Of a stretch of 64,000 nt of DNA, positions 1 through 9,402 are shown one piece after another. A program made the translations under genes and the position numbers. Below the pieces are notes generated by a model. It searched no databases, was not told the origin of the DNA, and saw nothing but the letters and a program-made list of their open reading frames with translations. How positions within the stretch are numbered: the stretch's first letter is position 1; every line of letters begins with the position of its first letter. This stretch comes from Pyrus communis (lineage: Eukaryota; Streptophyta; Magnoliopsida; Rosales; Rosaceae): positions 25,332,428-25,396,427 of the forward strand of contig NC_084803.1 in the NCBI RefSeq assembly GCF_963583255.1. Direction: 5' to 3'.

Positions 1-1794
1 CTTTTCCATATCTTTCAGCTGTCTCCAGCTTATTAAGACCCTGTAATTCACCATACCTGTAGAATACAACAGCTGGTAATGCTATCTTCTCAAATTTTGT
101 CAAATCTAAGATGAATCGATGATAAGTTAAGAATAAGAAAGTAATTCTTTCGTTTAATTGCCAAGCAGTTATAACTGGAATTGATTGCTTTTTAGTATCT
201 CCACTGTAAATTTGACTCCATGTTTTTGCCTGTATACTCTCGTTGTGCACAACAATTGGCACCTGAAAAGCATAACATACATGTTTTTGTGAATTTGATC
301 TTCAAGTAATAGTTTATATGTCTTTCTCTAAGAAAAAGCAGTCAAAGTCATAAGGAAAGCATAACGTTAGAATATCTAGAATTCTAGATATTAAATGGTA
401 TGGCCAAAAGTGGGCTTGCTTGCCCTCTTTCCTTTGAATCTGTCTTGTAACACTGTTTAACATTATTGCGTGGCAATTAACATTAAAATCACAAGTACAG
501 TCAACCTGCCAGATCATAATCATGGTAACAAGCTTGTGAGTGCGGCAAGACGTTTAAACTGACCTCCATGGTTTAAGTAGCTAATACATGTTTTGTTGTT
601 AAAGCTTCAAGGTTAGCATTGTAAAGAGTATAGATTAATGAGCTAAGGGACCAGATCAACAAAAATCATCATTTTCCAGAATGTGCATTATACTGGTTTT
701 CTATGATCCACAACATACAGGCAACAGAGGGCTCTAAAAGTCCCTGTGTGGTAGATAAAAGCATGAAACAAGAACATTTGGGTGGATAGTTCCAAGCAAC
801 ATCAGTCAAAAGTCTAGATACAAAACGTCAAAAGTCTGGATACCAAATAAAAATGGATATAACTTCATATGAACGTCAACATTTGAAGATCTTGTTGAAA
901 AGGTTCATACGAACTTCTACAACATTTTCCAATCTCAAAATGAACAGTTGACTCTGTTCTATACATAAACGTTATAAATCAGTGGATGGCGACAACAAAA
1001 TACATGTTATCTCTAAAATTAAAATATATGTTATCTCTAAAACTAAGTTCAAATCTTGCCATAAGTATGATATTCATATACACTAACATATTGATGCTTA
1101 ACGCCCTCCAAATGTGTTCATCAATGAACCAATTATTTACTTAACACATTACTCCTTTTCATAGTAAGGATTCAGTATCTCGAAGGAAAAATTAGTGCAA
1201 ATAAAAATCTCGAAAATTGAGCAAAGATACCTTCTTGCGGTGGTGTTGAGTCATGGCAAGAATAGCTGTCATCTGTGCACGAATAAGCAAAGATGTGTAA
1301 ATCATATCTACAGGGATGTTGCTGATTCTCTTACCAGCTTCTATTGCTTCATCAACACCTTTCTTGCTTAAAGGCATGTCAACACAACCAGTGAACAAAT
1401 TCTTCTAATTCCACAAAGATTCAGCATGACGAATTAAGATAAAAGAACTTTCGCCTGCAAACAAGAGTGTAGCCACAAGAATTAGCAGAGAACTCGCTGA
1501 GTCACACAAAAGAATAAACACACTTGATGTCTTTTGAGCATTGTTGGAAATACCGTGGGAGGTGGATAAAATTGGATCAGTTGTCGAAGCTTGAGAAGAC
1601 GATGAACGAATTACATGCAGTCTACATTGTCTAGAGCTACAATGTTCTTTTCTAAGCAAGCCAACATCGACCGCGAAATTCTTAGAAATAAATCAGAAAG
1701 ATGACTGCCTGCAATTTCTAGCAGAGCCAGTCTCACCAACAGAACCATGGAGCTGAATGACTCCAACAGGACGGTGGAAAGCCGTGGCAACCAT
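1..1794 (-). pseudogene. 2,3-bisphosphoglycerate-dependent phosphoglycerate mutase, broken copy (continues beyond the left edge)
   Basis: The family interconverts 3- and 2-phosphoglycerate in glycolysis; the plant form has an N-terminal extension typical of a plastid transit region. Four exons can be read on the minus strand: 1794-1524 (starts MVATAFHRPVG), 1454-1231 (ILIRHAESLWN, then LFTGCVDMPLSKKGVDEAIE, ending QHHRKK at a GT donor), 262-144 (VPIVVHNES to AWQLNER) and 56-1 (YGELQGLNKLETAERYGK). Frames agree across the joins. Damage is clear: a TGA in the transit region after CRQSSF; a TAG replacing the codon after SLWN, just past the catalytic histidine; RHG of the active site reads RHA; and the expected GT donor after exon 3 (near 143) reads TA. 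A retrotransposon sits 40 bases upstream of the ATG. The protein would stop after about 34 residues, so this is a pseudogene. The family call is secure; plastid targeting is inference. Confidence 0.88.
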
Positions 1795-1834
1795 TCTGAT
1801 AATATCCAGAAAAACGCCATCATCAAAAACCAAA

Positions 1835-2933
1835 TGTGGACATCGAAATTTCGGTGAAATGAATGTTGACCAATAATTAAAATTTCAACGCTCACGTGTC
1901 ACATAAATTTTACATGTAGCGTGTGACTCAACGAAATATCGAAATAAATTGGAAAAGTCATCAAATAGGACACGTGTCAATACCTGGCAGAAATGATTTA
2001 TTTCATCTGATTATTTAAATCCAAAAATCAAGTTTTGGAATTCTATAAATAGGAAGCCAAGGCATTCATTTTTGGGAGGAAAGAAAGAAAGGAAGAGAAA
2101 GAAAGAAGGGAATTTACATCACACCAACACCTTGAAGCCTTGAAACTCTAAAGCTCTCAAGCAAATCCCGAAGGATCAAGAAAGCTATCTTCGTTCTTCG
2201 TCAAATCCTCCTTCAAGGTCAAGCCCCAACGGCCCTTGAAGAACTTCCACCGACTCAAGATCAAGCCCCGATGGCCCCTTGAAGAAAGTGTTCATCATCC
2301 GTTCATCCTAAGATCAAGCCCTAACGGCCCTTTGGATCAACAACCTCAACAAATTCATACACCCATTCTTCAAGATCAAGCCCAACGCCCCTTGAAGATC
2401 CATTCATCAACTGTTCATTCTTCAAAATCAAGCCCCGACGGCCCTTGAAGAGAAGTGCTCATCGTTCATCATCTGTTTATTCTTCAAAATCAAGCCCCGA
2501 CGGCCCTTGAAGAGAAGTGTTCATCATTCATCATCTGTTCATCCTAAGATCAAGCCCCAACGGCCCTTTGGATCAACAACCTCAACAAATCCACACATCC
2601 AATCGTTTTTCAAGATTAAGCCCAAAAGCCCTTGAAGATCCGCTCATCCATCAACCTTCAAGATCAAGCCCAAAAGCCCTTGAAGAAATCCATACACCCA
2701 GTCTTCAAGATCAAGCCCAAAAGCCCTCGAAGATCCGTTCATCAACTGTTCATCCTTAGATCAAGCCCCGACGGCCCTTTGGATCAACAACTCATCCACA
2801 AACTTACACCCTACGAAGACAGAATCAGAGGATCAAATTACAAAGAGATTGTAACCCCAAAACCATTAATATCAAAAAATATATTTTGTACACGTATTCT
2901 TGTTTCTTGTTTCAGGAACTTTTCGTGTTTACA
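1835..2933 (+). repeat. 5' LTR of element A
   Basis: Starts TGTGGACATCG and ends CGTGTTTACA. A TATAAATAGG box is near 2043-2052, followed by a GA-rich leader, so transcription probably starts shortly after. The second half is built from many copies of a short CTTCAAG...CTTGAAG motif. Same length as the 3' LTR at 10846-11944. Confidence 0.93.
2216..2790 (+). repeat. Array of hairpin-forming short repeats inside the LTR of element A
   Basis: About ten irregularly spaced copies of a motif near 30 bases long, core TCAAGCCCCGACGGCCC, bounded by TTCAAG on the left and CTTGAAG on the right. These bounds are reverse complements, so each copy can fold into a short stem. The same motif recurs in the 3' LTR (11225-11800), in the 3' internal region (10560-10760) and, inverted, in element F (50160-50510, 50980-51260, 61290-61625). 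Translated, it gives meaningless SSP-rich peptides. Confidence 0.8.
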
Positions 2934-2935
2934 AA

Positions 2936-2955
2936 TTTGGCACGCCCAGTGGGAC
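2936..2955 (+). promoter_or_regulatory. Primer-binding site of element A
   Basis: TTTGGCACGCCCAGTGGGAC begins two bases after the 5' LTR. It matches the primer-site position and is identical to that of element F (61117-61136 on the minus strand). The tRNA species was not determined. Confidence 0.8.
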
Positions 2956-3005
2956 TATCTCTACCTCTCATCTCTGTCTTCGTTCAAGATATTCAAGCAC
3001 AGTCC

Positions 3006-3994
3006 ATGGCTTCAAACAAAGAACAAGTCATGACTATCGGCACTACCTCCATTGAAAGACAGCTGGTTCAGATGAAGGAAACAATTGCAAGGCTGATAAA
3101 GACTGCAGAGGAGAAAAACTTGCAAACCGCCGGACTCATCAACCGTCTGGAGGCACAGCATGGCGTCAAAGTGAAACCAAGCTCTCTTCCAACTAAGAGG
3201 ACCGAAGAAGGCTTCAACCCAAATGCCTACGAACTCATGTCAAAGGCTAGGCATGACTTTGCTTCCCCTTCAAATCTTGGAAAGAAGGTTTCAAACACCG
3301 TCAACGACAAAGATCGCGACCTCACCGAGACTCAAAAGAAGTTGACAACAACAAGGCTGGACTTGGCTTCACACCAAATGCACCCGTGAAGATTTCAAGC
3401 AAAGTGAAGAAAGCTAGCGCTCAACACATCAGCGTGAGCATTGAACAAGACCAAGAAGAGCCTAAACCCTCCCCTCGGACGTCGGTCTTCGATAGGATGA
3501 GCCACTCAAGCTCCAGAACTTCAGTGCTTAATCGCATTGGTGGTCAAGACCGAACCTCTGTCTTCAAGAGGCTTAACGCGCCGACATCCCAAAGCTCTGT
3601 TTTTGAAAGGTTGTTAAAACCTAAGAAACAAAGCAACACGGCTATCTCTCCTCTGCGACGATCAGCTTCAGAAAGATTTGAAGATAATGGTAAGCCTTTT
3701 GGAAAGAGGAAGACAACACCAAAGGAAGAAAAGCTCGATGGGTTAGGAGAAAAAGACGACGCTCGAAGCTTGATTCCTTCAAGGATGGAGTGCCAAGCAA
3801 TCCTAGAGGTCGACACAAAAGGACCACTGAAGGTAAGGAGGCGCATCATCGTCCACACTGGCAAATCTTCATGCCAACAAACCCAAGAGAATGGCACTGA
3901 AGAGGAGATCCAAGATGTTTTCTACATCACGGTTCAAGAAGGTAAAGAAGACGAAAGCCCGAGGAAATACTCAGTCCCTACTCTCCGACCCTGA
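3006..3994 (+). pseudogene. Chimeric gag start joined to pieces of the protease-RT spacer (element A)
   Basis: The frame opens with MASNKEQVMT and a coiled-coil segment (SIERQLVQMKETIARL) that corresponds to the gag N-terminus. It then passes directly into sequence which in element F lies between protease and reverse transcriptase (SSLPTKRTEEGFNPNAYELM; then SIEQDQEEPKPS and repeated TSVFxRL motifs). A deletion near 3345 shifts the frame; the second half is read in the frame of 3386-3994. After 3960 the sequence returns to gag (KYS...), out of frame. The order differs from F, which points to template switching or recombination during copying. No enzymatic function remains. Confidence 0.75.
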
Positions 3995-4064
3995 TCCAAG
4001 CGGCAGTACAACCATGCAAGTCATGACCACTGGAGCAACTTCAATCGAGGAGTAGCTAGCTCAG

Positions 4065-5699
4065 ATGAATGAAGCAATCGCAAAGCTCACACGGACTGTG
4101 GAAGAGAAGGACTTGCAGATTGCCGCACTTGTCAACCAACTAGATGCGCTGCCCGACGTGAAAGTCGACCCAAATATTGGCCTATTAAAGAAAGAAGACG
4201 ACGAAGAAGAGGAGCCACCAGCGGAGAAAGTTGAAGAGAAGCCGAAGCTAGACCAAGCAACGGCATTCATGGGATCTCTCTCTATCCAGCAGCTACAGGA
4301 GATGATCGCAAACACTATCAAGACACAGTACGAAGGAAGCTCGCATGACTCTGTACTGTACTCAAAGCCTTACTCCAAGAAGATTGATGCTTTAAAGATG
4401 CCAAGGGGTTATCAGCCCCCAAAATTCATGCAGTTCGATGGAAAAGGCAACCCGAAGCAACATGTCGCCCATTTCATTGAAACTTGCAACAATGCTGGGA
4501 CAGAGGGAGACTACCTCGTCAAACAGTTCGTGCGTTCGCTGAAAAGTAACGCTTTTGACTGGTACACTGGCCTCGAACCTGAGTCTATCAACAGTTGGGA
4601 CCAGCTAGAAAGGGAATTCCTCAACCGTTTCTACAGCACTCGTCGTACTGTAAGCATGCTAGAGCTTACCAGTACGAAACAGTGGAGAGATGAACCTGTC
4701 GTCGACTACATAAATAGATGGCGCTCCTTAAGTTTGGATTGCAAAGATCGGCTTTTTGAAACCTCCGCCATTGAGATGTGCGTTCAAGGCATGCAGTGGG
4801 GACTACACTACATCCTTCAAGGCATCAAACCACGAACATTTGAGGAGTTAGCCACCCGCGCCCATGATATGGAGTTAAGCATCACCCGTCATGGGAAGAA
4901 AGAACAGATCGCCGACTACAAGAATGACAAAGTTTTGGGGCCAAAGGTGGATAAGGCTACGTGGAAACCCACCAAGGAAGCAATGACGGTCAACACAACT
5001 CCAGTCAAAATCCATACACGAAGCAAGGCGATTCAAACCGAAGCTTTTCGTGATCAAGAGATACGTAAACGCACTTTGAAGGAGCTTGAGGAGAAAACTT
5101 ATCCATTCCCCGACTCTGACGTGGTTGCCATGTTGAAAGACTTGCTTGACAAAAAGGTGATCGACCTACCTGAGTGCAAACGGCCAGAAGATATGAACCG
5201 TACTGACAGTCCAAGGTACTGTAAATTCCACCGCTTCATTAGTCATCCGACGGAAAAGTGCTTTGTGCTAAAAGATCTCATCATGAAGTTGGCTCAGAAA
5301 GGGATCATCGAGCTAGATCTTAATGATGTGGTGAAGTCAGACTATACCACCGTCACTTTTGGCTCTTTGAACTCAAAATCTTCACCTCAACCGCTGGGGG
5401 CATGCTCCAAAACCATGACAGTCAAGTCAAGTGAAGTTGAAGGATGGACTTATGTCACTCCAAAGAAAATGCACAAGAAACATAGGTCTCCTCCACAAGT
5501 TCACCAATCGGAAAGGGGGCAAAGCAGCTACCGTCAACCTTCAAAGCTACATGAAAATGTTGAGGATGATGAAATTATGACACAAAGATCGTCCGTTGCC
5601 ATTACGATGCGCGATTTCTTCCCAGAAGACTTCTTCAGTCACTCAGTCAAGACTCCTTGCTATGAAGATTGCAAGGAATGCCTCTCTAAGATCGTTTGA
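4065..5699 (+). CDS. Gag polyprotein fused to spacer tail (element A)
   Basis: This 544-residue frame encodes the capsid-type protein of a Tat-lineage Ty3/gypsy element. It has an N-terminal coiled coil ([19 protein letters not shown]), an acidic stretch ([11 protein letters not shown]), the gag core (residues about 125-275: [48 protein letters not shown]) and a C-x2-H-x4-H-x4-C motif ([14 protein letters not shown], about residue 386). The last 110 residues are spacer sequence ending [14 protein letters not shown], which in F lies much further downstream. Translation probably begins at this Met because an in-frame TAG at about 4053 replaces a glutamine codon of F, removing the original N-terminus. 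Gag here may still assemble particles; that is inference. Confidence 0.85.
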   Translation: MNEAIAKLTRTVEEKDLQIAALVNQLDALPDVKVDPNIGLLKKEDDEEEEPPAEKVEEKPKLDQATAFMGSLSIQQLQEMIANTIKTQYEGSSHDSVLYSKPYSKKIDALKMPRGYQPPKFMQFDGKGNPKQHVAHFIETCNNAGTEGDYLVKQFVRSLKSNAFDWYTGLEPESINSWDQLEREFLNRFYSTRRTVSMLELTSTKQWRDEPVVDYINRWRSLSLDCKDRLFETSAIEMCVQGMQWGLHYILQGIKPRTFEELATRAHDMELSITRHGKKEQIADYKNDKVLGPKVDKATWKPTKEAMTVNTTPVKIHTRSKAIQTEAFRDQEIRKRTLKELEEKTYPFPDSDVVAMLKDLLDKKVIDLPECKRPEDMNRTDSPRYCKFHRFISHPTEKCFVLKDLIMKLAQKGIIELDLNDVVKSDYTTVTFGSLNSKSSPQPLGACSKTMTVKSSEVEGWTYVTPKKMHKKHRSPPQVHQSERGQSSYRQPSKLHENVEDDEIMTQRSSVAITMRDFFPEDFFSHSVKTPCYEDCKECLSKIV

Positions 5700-6456
5700 C
5701 AAAATCATCAAAAAAAAAAAAAAAAAACGCTCCTGGTCTGCACAAGCATAAAAGGCAACATCAAAAGCTCCTTGTCTGCACGAGTTGAAACTGCAAACGA
5801 CGCCAAAAGCTCCTGGCCCGCAAGAGCATAAACTGTGTACGGCAAAATCATCATCAAAATCATCATCAAAACCATCACTCATTTGAACTACGTTATGACT
5901 TGATCTCTTCTTTGGAAGAGTACGTAGGCAACTTGAAACTTCAAAACTTCAAGTACAGTCACATCAAAATAAATAAATAAATGTTTCATTTAAGAAAGTC
6001 AATTTTATTGCAAAAGAAAAGAAAAGAAAAAAAATACATATGTTACTATGTATTAAAAAAATATATATTCTCTACACCTGAAAAAAAAAAAAAAAAAAAA
6101 AAAAAGAGCAAAATGTCGACAAACCCAAAATAATGGGCTGGATTGTTGTGTTGATGATGAAGGCCCATATACCCAAAAGAACCGGGCCCTACTTTCTCTC
6201 AAGCTGCATGCAATTCCTTCAATGGGCCTTGGGCTTGACTGAGTACTCGTCTCCTAGGCTTCAATCTCCAATCTCATCATTTCTCCTCAGCCCTTCAAAA
6301 CCGCAACCCAGACTCCTACTCATATTGGGTCTACTATGCCCCCCATCCAAACTGGTACACAAAACCCGAAACATTTCACGGTTTCGGTCTAAATTTCGGC
6401 TCGATTTCGGACAACAGTTTCGACAAACTTTACTCTCTTAGAGTGAGAAATCGGCC
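5700..6456 (+). other. Non-coding internal region of element A with two long A-runs
   Basis: Holds A-runs at about 5709-5726 and 6080-6105. The part 5735-5970 matches, in the same element orientation, the DNA just after pol in element F (53100-52915 on the minus strand). Beyond about 5970 the match to F ends and sequence specific to A begins. 6110-6456 is unrecognised and could be captured promoter or leader DNA. No convincing gene. Confidence 0.6.
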
Positions 6457-6726
6457 ATGGCGGAGCACCGCGAGAGCTCCCATGCTCTCCCAGCAGAGAA
6501 ACTACAGCCAAGGAAACAAGAACAAGTGGTGGACGGCGGAAAAATCCAGAGACCAAACTTAACCACCCGAATAAATGGCCAATCGATGGCGCGCAGCCGG
6601 CAGCAACCTCCACGCGGTTCTGCAAAACCCCAGCTCTGGACCCCAACCTATCCTTCGAGTGACCCAATACCTAAGTTCGTTTTCTCGAACATCTCCGCGC
6701 TCGAGACATCAAACAGTACCGACTGA
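6457..6726 (+). CDS. Unrecognised 89-residue ORF in the captured block of element A
   Basis: Starts MAEHRESSHALPAEK and is rich in Gln, Arg, Ser and Pro, with no domain I recognise. It lies at the left end of the GC-rich block and just before the patatin-like fragment. A CTCTCTGCAG followed by GT near 6745-6760 looks like a splice acceptor, so this may be genomic or leader sequence from a third donor gene. It could equally be a chance frame. Confidence 0.25.
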   Translation: MAEHRESSHALPAEKLQPRKQEQVVDGGKIQRPNLTTRINGQSMARSRQQPPRGSAKPQLWTPTYPSSDPIPKFVFSNISALETSNSTD

Positions 6727-6795
6727 AAGTGATTTTTTTCAAGCTCTCTCTGCAGGTCGCCATTCACACCGCCGTAAAGCTTCCCGGTCCAGCTG

Positions 6796-7200
6796 GTGGG
6801 CGTTCAGCCCCAATCTGAAAACGGCGTCGGGGCGATCAAAAACCAGAGGGGCAAAATCTGCATTCTCAGCATCGACGGCGGCGGAGGAATGAGAGGGATT
6901 CTTTCCGGAAAGGCCCTGGCATATCTCAAGCAAACGTTGAAGCAGGAATCGGGGAATCCGGACGCCAGAATCGCCGATTACTTCGACGTCGCCACCGGAG
7001 CCGGCGTCGGAGGTATATTCGCGGCCATGCTCTTCGCCACCAGAGACCACGCCCGTCCGATTTTCAAGGCCGAAGACACGTGGCGCTTCCTCTCCGATCA
7101 CGGCAAGAGCTTGTTCAACAACAACCGGTCCTCCCTCCTTCTCGATTCTCAATCTGAAACCAGAAAGCTCTTTCCGATTCCCGCAAAGATCTTTCTGGGT
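6796..7200 (+). pseudogene. Captured 5' fragment of a group III patatin-like phospholipase gene
   Basis: Carries the first part of the patatin domain (DGGGGMRG, ARIADYFDVATGAGVGG, AEDTWRFLSDHGKSLF) and stops before the Asp of the catalytic dyad. Family members are about 350-400 residues, so roughly a third is present. After SLFNNN the sequence (residues about 108-138) no longer looks like patatin and leads into the next fragment. Confidence 0.8.
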
Positions 7201-7950
7201 TCAGCAAAATCAATGGCCTCCGTTCGCCACCGCCCTCTCCTGCTCCTCATCACCCTCCTCGCAATCCCCACGTCCTTATCATCCCAATCCATCATCCAAA
7301 TGCCGACGAAACGACACCGCGTCTCCGCCTCCGACGACAGCCTCTTCTGCGACAGCTGGAGATTCTCCGTCGAGACCAACGACGCCGGGACCTGGTCCAA
7401 CATTCCGTCCAGGTGCGTCGGCTTCGTCCAAAACTACATGACTGGCGACCGGTACCTGTCCGATTCGACGGCCGTCGCGAATTTCTCGCTGAGCTTCGCG
7501 AAGGGGGTGACCATAGGCGGCGATGGGAAGGACGTGTGGGTGTTCGACACCGATGAGACTCTGCTTTCGAATTTGCCCTACTATCAGGCACATGGATTCG
7601 GATCAGAGACGTTCGATGAAGCATCTTTCGATGAGTGGGTGGAGTTGGCTGAAGCCCCTGCTCTCCCAGCAAGTTTAAATCTATACAGTCAGCTTGAGCG
7701 GTTGGGTTTCAAGATTTTTCTGTTAACTGGGTGGAGCGAATATCAGAGAAATGCCACCGCGAAAAACCTTCTAGTTGCAGGTTACAACAATTGGGAGAGC
7801 CTGCTGCTGAGAGGACCTTCTGATCAAGGAACACTTGCCACGGTCTTCAAATCCCAGAAGAGATCGGACTTGATAAATGAAGGTTATCAAATTCATGGGA
7901 GACGGAGAAGGCGATGTGCAATGGTTGTTGTTAGTGGCTGTGCTCAGTGA
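6796..7950 (+). CDS. Chimeric ORF: patatin-like phospholipase fragment fused to acid-phosphatase/VSP fragment
   Basis: One open frame of 384 codons joins two unrelated host gene fragments inside a retrotransposon. Residues 10-120 match the start of group III patatin-related lipid acyl hydrolases: AIKNQRGKICILSIDGG, the oxyanion motif DGGGGMRG (27-34), and GAGVGG (68-73) where the nucleophile serine is glycine, as is normal for group III. Residues 140-375 match the plant HAD-type acid phosphatases and vegetative storage proteins: a signal peptide after MASVRHRPLLLL, DTDETLLSNLPYY (from about 251), FDEWVELAEAPALPASLNLY, and NEGYQIHG. No intron interrupts the phosphatase part. The usual TGRSE reads TGWSE, and the C-terminus after IHG is replaced by unrelated basic residues. 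Both enzymes are truncated, so activity is unlikely. Whether the fusion is translated is unknown. Confidence 0.8.
   Translation: MGVQPQSENGVGAIKNQRGKICILSIDGGGGMRGILSGKALAYLKQTLKQESGNPDARIADYFDVATGAGVGGIFAAMLFATRDHARPIFKAEDTWRFLSDHGKSLFNNNRSSLLLDSQSETRKLFPIPAKIFLGSAKSMASVRHRPLLLLITLLAIPTSLSSQSIIQMPTKRHRVSASDDSLFCDSWRFSVETNDAGTWSNIPSRCVGFVQNYMTGDRYLSDSTAVANFSLSFAKGVTIGGDGKDVWVFDTDETLLSNLPYYQAHGFGSETFDEASFDEWVELAEAPALPASLNLYSQLERLGFKIFLLTGWSEYQRNATAKNLLVAGYNNWESLLLRGPSDQGTLATVFKSQKRSDLINEGYQIHGRRRRRCAMVVVSGCAQ
7213..7905 (+). pseudogene. Captured fragment of an acid phosphatase / vegetative storage protein gene
   Basis: Begins at what looks like the native start codon and signal peptide and continues through the HAD motif I (DTDET) to NEGYQIHG. 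The last 30 or so residues usual in the family (after IHG) are missing. Plant members normally have introns; none is seen here, which suggests capture from spliced RNA. The donor gene is not in the window. Confidence 0.8.
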
Positions 7951-8192
7951 TGGTAATGGTGGAGCTTTGGATTCCAGAGGTTCATCTTCCATGGTAGAAC
8001 AAGAAGAATAGCTTATTCCTCTGTCTCCTAGCCGCTACCAATAACCTCAAGCTCGTCACTCTAGCTGTCGTGATCAAAATCGGCGAAGAACTTCATTGAC
8101 CGCTGTCAAACGACTAGCCGGTCTTCAAACTCGACGCTTTGTACTACTTCAAGCTCTGGCTGCTTCTGCACTTCCGCCATGGTCGCTACCTG
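7951..8192 (+). other. Non-coding remainder of the captured block (element A)
   Basis: GC-richer than the flanks, with no frame that I recognise. It may be further captured host DNA. It leads into the tandem repeats at 8193. Confidence 0.3.
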
Positions 8193-8354
8193 TGAATGTG
8201 ATTAACAAAAACAAAGTTTGTCAACTCACATCTACTTGCCTCTGCTGCTGCCTTTGAATGTGATTAACAAAAACAAAGTTTGTCAACTCACATCTGCTTG
8301 CCTCTGCTGCTGCCTTTGAATGTGATTGACAAAACCAAAGTTTGGCAACTCACA
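8193..8354 (+). repeat. Tandem repeat, about 62-base unit, nearly three copies
   Basis: Successive copies of TGAATGTGATTAACAAAAAC...TCAACTCACATCTGCTTGCCTCTGCTGCTGCCTT, with few mismatches; the third is cut short at the CAACTCACAC. Confidence 0.85.
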
Positions 8355-8439
8355 CCCAAAGACTTTCTCCGTCTCTTACCTCCTACTACTCCAAGCTCCT
8401 CTGCATTTCCTCCCTGCACCATGTGGGGAATATATATAT

Positions 8440-8632
8440 AAAAAAAAATATATATCTATCTTGGTGGATCAGCACCACCGAAAGCAAAGAAAAAAAAATA
8501 TATAATAAAAAAAAAGGGATCTATCTTGGTGGATCAGTGCCACCGAAAGCAAAGAAAAGAAAAAAAAAAATAATAATAAAAAAAAAAAAAAGAGGATCTT
8601 GGTGCACCGGCACCACGTGAAAAAAAAACAAA

Positions 8633-8665
<33 letters not shown>
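8440..8665 (+). repeat. Short repeats GGTGGATCAGCACCACC plus A-rich and TA microsatellite
   Basis: Three copies of CTTGGTGGATCAGCACCACC-like sequence (8459, 8525, 8598, the last diverged) alternate with A-runs. A (TA)n tract follows at 8634-8663. GGTG/CACC can pair as a small hairpin. Confidence 0.75.
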
Positions 8666-8667
<2 letters not shown>

Positions 8668-8769
8668 TCTATTTAGCACATTACGCTAAATAAAATAAAG
8701 TTTATTGATATCTCTGATAAATTACAAATATGTGCTTACATATGAAAAAAAAATACAAGATTGGAGCTT

Positions 8770-9402
8770 TCACAAAGGATGTTCACGTGAAGCCCCATTA
8801 TTAGGCAAAACTCTCGGAGCGGAAGGCATCGAAGCGGGAGGCATCAGAGCTAGATCATTCGAGGCCACAATACTTGGTGGAACGCTAGATGACCCAGGAA
8901 AAAGGTGCCTCTGGAGATAAGCCGCAAGCTTTTGACGGTCACTTTGAATTCGACCTTCAGATTCTTGCAGCTCATCAAGCTTCCTCTTCATGCCCGACGA
9001 ATAGTTATTTGCAAGCACGTGCAAACTTCTATTCTCGTACTTAAGCTGTTTGATCTCCTGCTTAAGATTTTCCACCTCTGCCATCAATGATTCCACCTGA
9101 CGGGACCGAGCAAGCAGGCGTTGGCCCATGTTGGACACAGAGCTCGCACACTGAACACTAAGAGCGAGGGACTCTTGAACGGCCAACTCATCGGACCGTC
9201 CTGACAGCAGCCTACTATCCTTAGGAGTGAGGAGGTTCCTAGCTACTATCGTAGCTGTTGTTGCGTCCTTCATCACAGAATCTTCACCTGTAAGAGGACC
9301 GTTAGAAGATAAGAAAGAAGGGCGCCATACATTACCTTGACGCGGCGCGCCCGTATCACTGCTGAGACTCAATTCTAAGCTAAGGTTCGATGGGTTTGCC
9401 AT
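8770..9402 (-). CDS. Antisense additional ORF of a Tat-type retrotransposon (coiled-coil protein)
   Basis: This 210-residue frame runs opposite to the rest of element A. It starts MANPSNLSLELSLSSDTGAP and has a conserved-looking N-terminal half (WRPSFLSSNGPLTGEDS, LLTPKDSRLLSGRSDELAVQ, ALSVQCASSVSNMGQRL). A strong predicted coiled coil follows (about residues 105-160: VESLMAEVENLKQEIKQLKY...MKRKLDELQESEGRIQ), then a proline-rich tail (LMPPASMPSAPRVLP). Tat elements are known to carry additional ORFs in antisense orientation between pol and the 3' LTR; its position here agrees. Such proteins are widespread as uncharacterised entries in Rosaceae, as I recall. No function is established. It is absent from the corresponding place in element F. 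The frame is intact, which suggests recent constraint or youth. Confidence 0.7.
   Translation of the reverse strand: MANPSNLSLELSLSSDTGAPRQGNVWRPSFLSSNGPLTGEDSVMKDATTATIVARNLLTPKDSRLLSGRSDELAVQESLALSVQCASSVSNMGQRLLARSRQVESLMAEVENLKQEIKQLKYENRSLHVLANNYSSGMKRKLDELQESEGRIQSDRQKLAAYLQRHLFPGSSSVPPSIVASNDLALMPPASMPSAPRVLPNNGASREHPL

Noticed and set aside
2236..3033. Several overlapping plus-strand frames rich in SSPNGPLDQQ-type peptides
   Set aside because: They are translations of the LTR hairpin repeats and recur identically in every LTR copy.
6739..7672. Minus-strand frames opposite the captured gene fragments
   Set aside because: GC-rich antisense shadows of the patatin/phosphatase sequence.
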